NCBI GenBank assembly: GCA_940671915.1
Contig: CALNVZ010003426.1
Span: forward strand, 6,226,685 to 6,290,684
Reading direction: 5' to 3'
Source of the DNA: Paracentrotus lividus
Taxonomy: Eukaryota > Echinodermata > Echinoidea > Camarodonta > Echinidae
Length of the DNA stretch: 64,000 bases
The position numbers and the translations under genes are program-made. This document shows, in pieces, positions 60,905 to 64,000 of the stretch (position 1 is its first letter; every line of letters begins with the position of its first letter). Under the pieces are notes generated by a model, which had not been told where the DNA came from, searched no databases, and saw only the letters and a list, made by a program, of their open reading frames with translations.

Positions 60905-61230
60905 TTCCTAAATGGAATACTAATTTTCGGCTCGCGCTGCCCTCTCGCTTCGCTATATGAAATAGGATCTATACTGCTCAAAATAATATTTCGCTTATTT
61001 TTAGCTTAAAATTTCGGCTTCGCCATACTTTTTCCATTACTACAGATGAATAGGATCAATGCAGCCATTACGATTATTAAAAGCATAACATATAAGAAAT
61101 TTTTTCTTCGTATCCCTACCTCTCCGAATTACATTTCTCTTCAGATCTATAGCCTCTGATCTAAAGTGTCCCCCTTTTCAGAAAAAGTGCCATTTTTGTA
61201 TCCAGACCCTCTTTCAAATCGTTCCGCCGC
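60905..61230 (+). repeat. Diverged partial copy of the GGCTCGCGCT dispersed repeat
   Basis: TTTTCGGCTCGCGCTGCCCT, TAGCTTAAAATTTCGGCTTC, TTTTTCCATTACTACAG and AAAAGCATAACAT follow the order of the copies at 51945 and 61321, with more differences. Confidence 0.6.
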
Positions 61231-61320
61231 CTGTCCTATATTATTTGTTGTTTTATTTGTTTTTTGTTGTTTTTTTTTTTGCGCTCACAGGATATTTATA
61301 TAGGCCTATAGACCTTTTAA

Positions 61321-61690
61321 TGCACAAACATATTCAATTTAAGCTAAAATTTTCGGCTCGCGCTCCGCGCTCGCTCATACTAAATAAAAACTATAATGCA
61401 ACACTCTCGAACAAATTTAAGCTTAAAATTTTCGGCTGCGCTTCGCGCTCGCATTAGTTTTTCCGATTACTTAAAATGAACAGGTATAATCAAGGCAGCC
61501 ATGCTAAAAAGCAACATTCAAAGACAAATTCTATTCGCATCCTCCCTCTCAAATCCCTACCACTCGGCTTTACTATTATGGGTATTAAAAACGTCTCTTG
61601 TGTCACTAGTGCTTAAACAAGATCGCGACAAGTTGGACAATTATTCTTCGCTCATCCCCCCCCCCACTCTTCACACGGATTTACGCCGCT
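61321..61690 (+). repeat. Dispersed repeat containing GGCTCGCGCTCCGCGCTCGC (copy 2)
   Basis: Two AAAATTTTCGGCT-type blocks followed by GCATTAGTTTTTCC, CAAAGACAAATTCTATTCGC, TGGGTATTAAAAACG and GATCGCGACAAGTTGGACAA then a C-run and CACGGATTTACGCCG. Collinear with 51945-52240 and, at the end, with 56430-56500. Confidence 0.78.
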
Positions 61691-61757
61691 GATAAAGATT
61701 GATAATGATGCGATATGATTTGTAAAACATCACCATCGTGTTCCATAATAATTACAG

Positions 61758-62013
61758 TGAACGCTTGGGCCCCATAGATTTGGATGCGGGCATCGAGGCG
61801 CTGAGCCAGCCCGGGAGAGAATTCCTCGTCAAAATGCAGCTTTATAAAGAGGCAACTCGTACAATTAATCGGTTTAAAGAGCGGTATGGATTATTAAAGT
61901 TACATCAAAATATCAGACGCCATAAGAGTAGTAGATACAGTGACACATTAAATCTACCAAACACTTCTTTTGAACTGTGGGGTGCTGGAAGCAGGGAGCA
62001 GTCGGTTCAAACG
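61758..62013 (+). CDS. Likely internal coding exon of an unrecognised gene
   Basis: A 256-base open segment between a good acceptor (TAATTACAG) and a good donor (GTATGT), entering in phase 2 and leaving in phase 0. It encodes about 85 residues: a SERLGPIDLDAGIEALSQPG start, a charged helical middle (KMQLYKEATRTINRFKERYG, LLKLHQNIRRHKSSR) and FELWGAGSREQSVQT at the end. Base composition is richer in G+C than the flanks and there are no low-complexity runs. I do not recognise the family and found no adjoining exons in view. It could belong to a gene extending past the window. Confidence 0.5.
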
Positions 62014-62829
62014 GTATGTTGACTTCGCTATCCCCAGAGCTTCGGCGTAAGGGAAGAGAGGCACACGCTACTCTTGTTGTTGTTGTCCCATCCGTTTAAT
62101 ATGGTGGGGGTTCTACTTCTAACTTTTAGTAGTACTTCTACTTCTAATCTATTGGCAATCTCGCCACTCCCCCAATAAAACAATACATTTCTTCAGTAAC
62201 TGAGTGTTTGGACGTTACTTTCACTATCCCAGATGTTTTAAATTTTCTTTCTACCATCTTGGTAGACCGAAGGATTCAGTCACTATTTTGGGATTGCATT
62301 GGTTAAACACTGAATGCTCACAAAATAAGAGACTGAAAATCGTAGTATTCCGCCGTGCATGGACCCCAGAGAGCTGGCGAGGGAGCAGGGCATGACAAGA
62401 CTTTTCACTGCACTGGTGACTGATCCATGAAAGACAGTGGTCTCGAAATTCCCTTTTTAGTTCTAAATTCATCTTTTCATTACTCTAGATCCACTTACAC
62501 TTATTGCATGGTCAATTATTATTGACCTTGCACCGCCAAGTAGCTATACACGGCGGACGCTCACCCCTGAAAAGCACGATTTTTCTGCCTTGTTTTTAAA
62601 ATCATCAGACGTTTGTACTATTCAAAAAGTGTCCTATATTAAAAGTTTAGATCTAGTCTAACTCTATAATATTAGAGGTGGGCTATAGAGGGGTAAAAAA
62701 AGGGTCATGTTTCAGAACCAAATTTGTGCCATCTTATTTGAAGCAGCTCGTTGTCCTGATCGATATGCCACCAATTTTAAGAAAGTCGGGTGAAAATTGA
62801 GACAGTGCGGGCCAAAAAACGATTTGAGG
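62014..62829. other. Non-coding region
   Basis: No convincing coding exon after the donor at 62014. A short frame at 62204-62395 has no recognised motif. The right part may be outer sequence of the inverted repeat that follows. Confidence 0.35.
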
Positions 62830-64000
62830 GGGCGTGGCCAAAATATGCTGAGTCATCGTTTTTCAAAAATTGAAAAAGCTGTAATTCTTTTATTAAAAGG
62901 GCTATAAAGATGATTCTGGTGTCTATTGATATGTTTATCAGCCTGATAAATCCAATGGCAGTGTTAAAATTACAAATAGTGGTGAAGAAAATACTTAAAA
63001 AGGGGAATTATAGTTTTAACCCTTTAATTACCGGTAGGGTCTCTGAGGGTACCCCTAGACAAATTGTGCTGCCCAATCAAAACTGCCGCATTTTCAGTAA
63101 TGTCGTTTCCTGTCTCTTTTCCGTCCAGTCTTACGGATCATTTGACACCAAGTTTATTGAAATCGGACATTAAGTGAGAGAATTACTTGACCTTCGTTGC
63201 CAAAGGTCAAACCAAAATTTGAGATTTTTGACATTTTGTGTACAAAACCAATGGCAAGGTCAGGTTTCTTATTTTACTCTATAAATCACAGGTAAATCAT
63301 TCTTTAGACTGGTTCTAGTATTCATTGAGAATTAGAATTGATCCAGATAATGATTTGAAGTATCAGAAGGTCTACATCTATAGTAATTCCTATGTATTTC
63401 ATCGTTTTAAGAATTTCTTATGTATTCTATTGTTTTTATTCTTACATGTATATATCTATGTTTTTAATTGTTTTAGGAATTTTAATACTTCAGGCCTTAA
63501 TTTTGATTTAGTTTCATTCTCAATGAACAATAAAAACAGTCTAAAGAATGATTTACCAGTGATTTATAGAGTAAAATAGGAAACCTGACTTTGCCATTGG
63601 TTTTGTACACGAAATGACAAAAATCTCAAATTTTGGTTTGACCTTTGACCACGAAAAGTCAAGTAACTCTCCCGTGGAAAGTCCGATTTCAATAAACTTG
63701 GTGTCAAAAGATTTGTAAGAATGTAACAAAAAGAGACATGAAAAAAACATTACCGAAAACATGGCGGTTTTGATTGAGCAACACAATTTGCCTAGGGGTG
63801 CCCTCAGAGACCCTACCGGTCATTAAAGGGTTAAAACTATAATCTCCCTTTTTCAGTACTTTCTTCACAACTATTTGCAATTTTGACACTGCCATTTGAG
63901 TTATCAGGCTGATAAACATATAAATAGACACCAGAATCATCTTTATAGCCCTTTTAATAAAAGAAATACAGCCTTTTCAATTTTTGAAAAACGATGACTC
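62830..64000. mobile_element. Large inverted repeat running off the window end
   Basis: The left arm (about 62848-63312) and right arm (about 63536-64000) are reverse complements: GAGTCATCGTTTTTCAAAAA at 62850 against the window's last bases, GATGATTCTGGTGTCTAT against ATAGACACCAGAATCATC, AACCCTTTAATTACCGGTAG against CTACCGGTCATTAAAGGGTT, and ATCATTCTTTAGACTG against CAGTCTAAAGAATGAT. The spacer is about 63313-63535. The two look-alike reading frames (62910-63173 + and 63704-63940 -) are the same sequence seen in both arms. The outer end of the right arm lies beyond the window, so the full element is longer. Confidence 0.85.

Noticed and set aside
62910-63940. Two similar short proteins on opposite strands
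   Set aside because: Mirror images in the two arms of one inverted repeat; not independent genes.

Overview
This is an AT-rich, intron-rich animal genome window. The sequence resembles a marine deuterostome, most likely an echinoderm such as a sea urchin. That is an inference from three things: animal gene structure with GT-AG introns, a MON1 gene close to the vertebrate proteins, and a dense population of short TTAA-flanked inverted-repeat elements of the kind I associate with echinoderm genomes. There are no operons, CRISPR arrays or bacterial genes. Most open reading frames in the window are chance frames in repeats.

Genes, all on the + strand. (1) 8621-14639: the last three coding exons of a synaptotagmin, best matched to synaptotagmin-12, encoding its C2B domain. 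The exons for the N-terminus and C2A domain were not found. (2) 32020-43308: a 12-exon gene for MON1, the Rab7 guanine-nucleotide-exchange subunit. It is complete except for possible 5' untranslated exons, and its ninth coding exon has broken frames. (3) 58331-59386: a 351-residue Golgi-type carbohydrate sulfotransferase in one exon. (4) 61758-62013: a likely single coding exon of a gene I do not recognise. These genes do not obviously act in one pathway: vesicle fusion sensor, endosome maturation factor, glycan-modifying enzyme.

Layout. 1-8440 is mostly unremarkable non-coding DNA. 8444-14639 holds the synaptotagmin exons, decayed duplicate exon pieces, and a three-copy array of ~1.4-1.6 kb repeats in the intron. 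16.5-19.2 kb holds small inverted-repeat elements. 20.1-28.8 kb is one very large inverted repeat with ~3 kb arms and a 511-base assembly gap in its centre. 28.8-32 kb is low-complexity sequence. 32-43.3 kb is MON1, whose introns carry at least six mobile-element insertions. 43.65-44.74 kb is a Penelope-like retroelement with inverted terminal repeats just downstream of MON1. 45-55 kb is packed with miniature inverted-repeat elements (several TTAA-flanked), foldbacks, AACGTT-rich palindromic elements and tandem arrays. 62.8 kb to the window end is another large inverted repeat that runs off the edge.

The main interest is the mobile-element structure: the giant inverted repeat, two TTAA elements sharing one target site, the Penelope-like element with pLTR-like arms, and the repeated partial duplication of synaptotagmin exons. 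All similarity statements are by eye, without alignment software or database searches.
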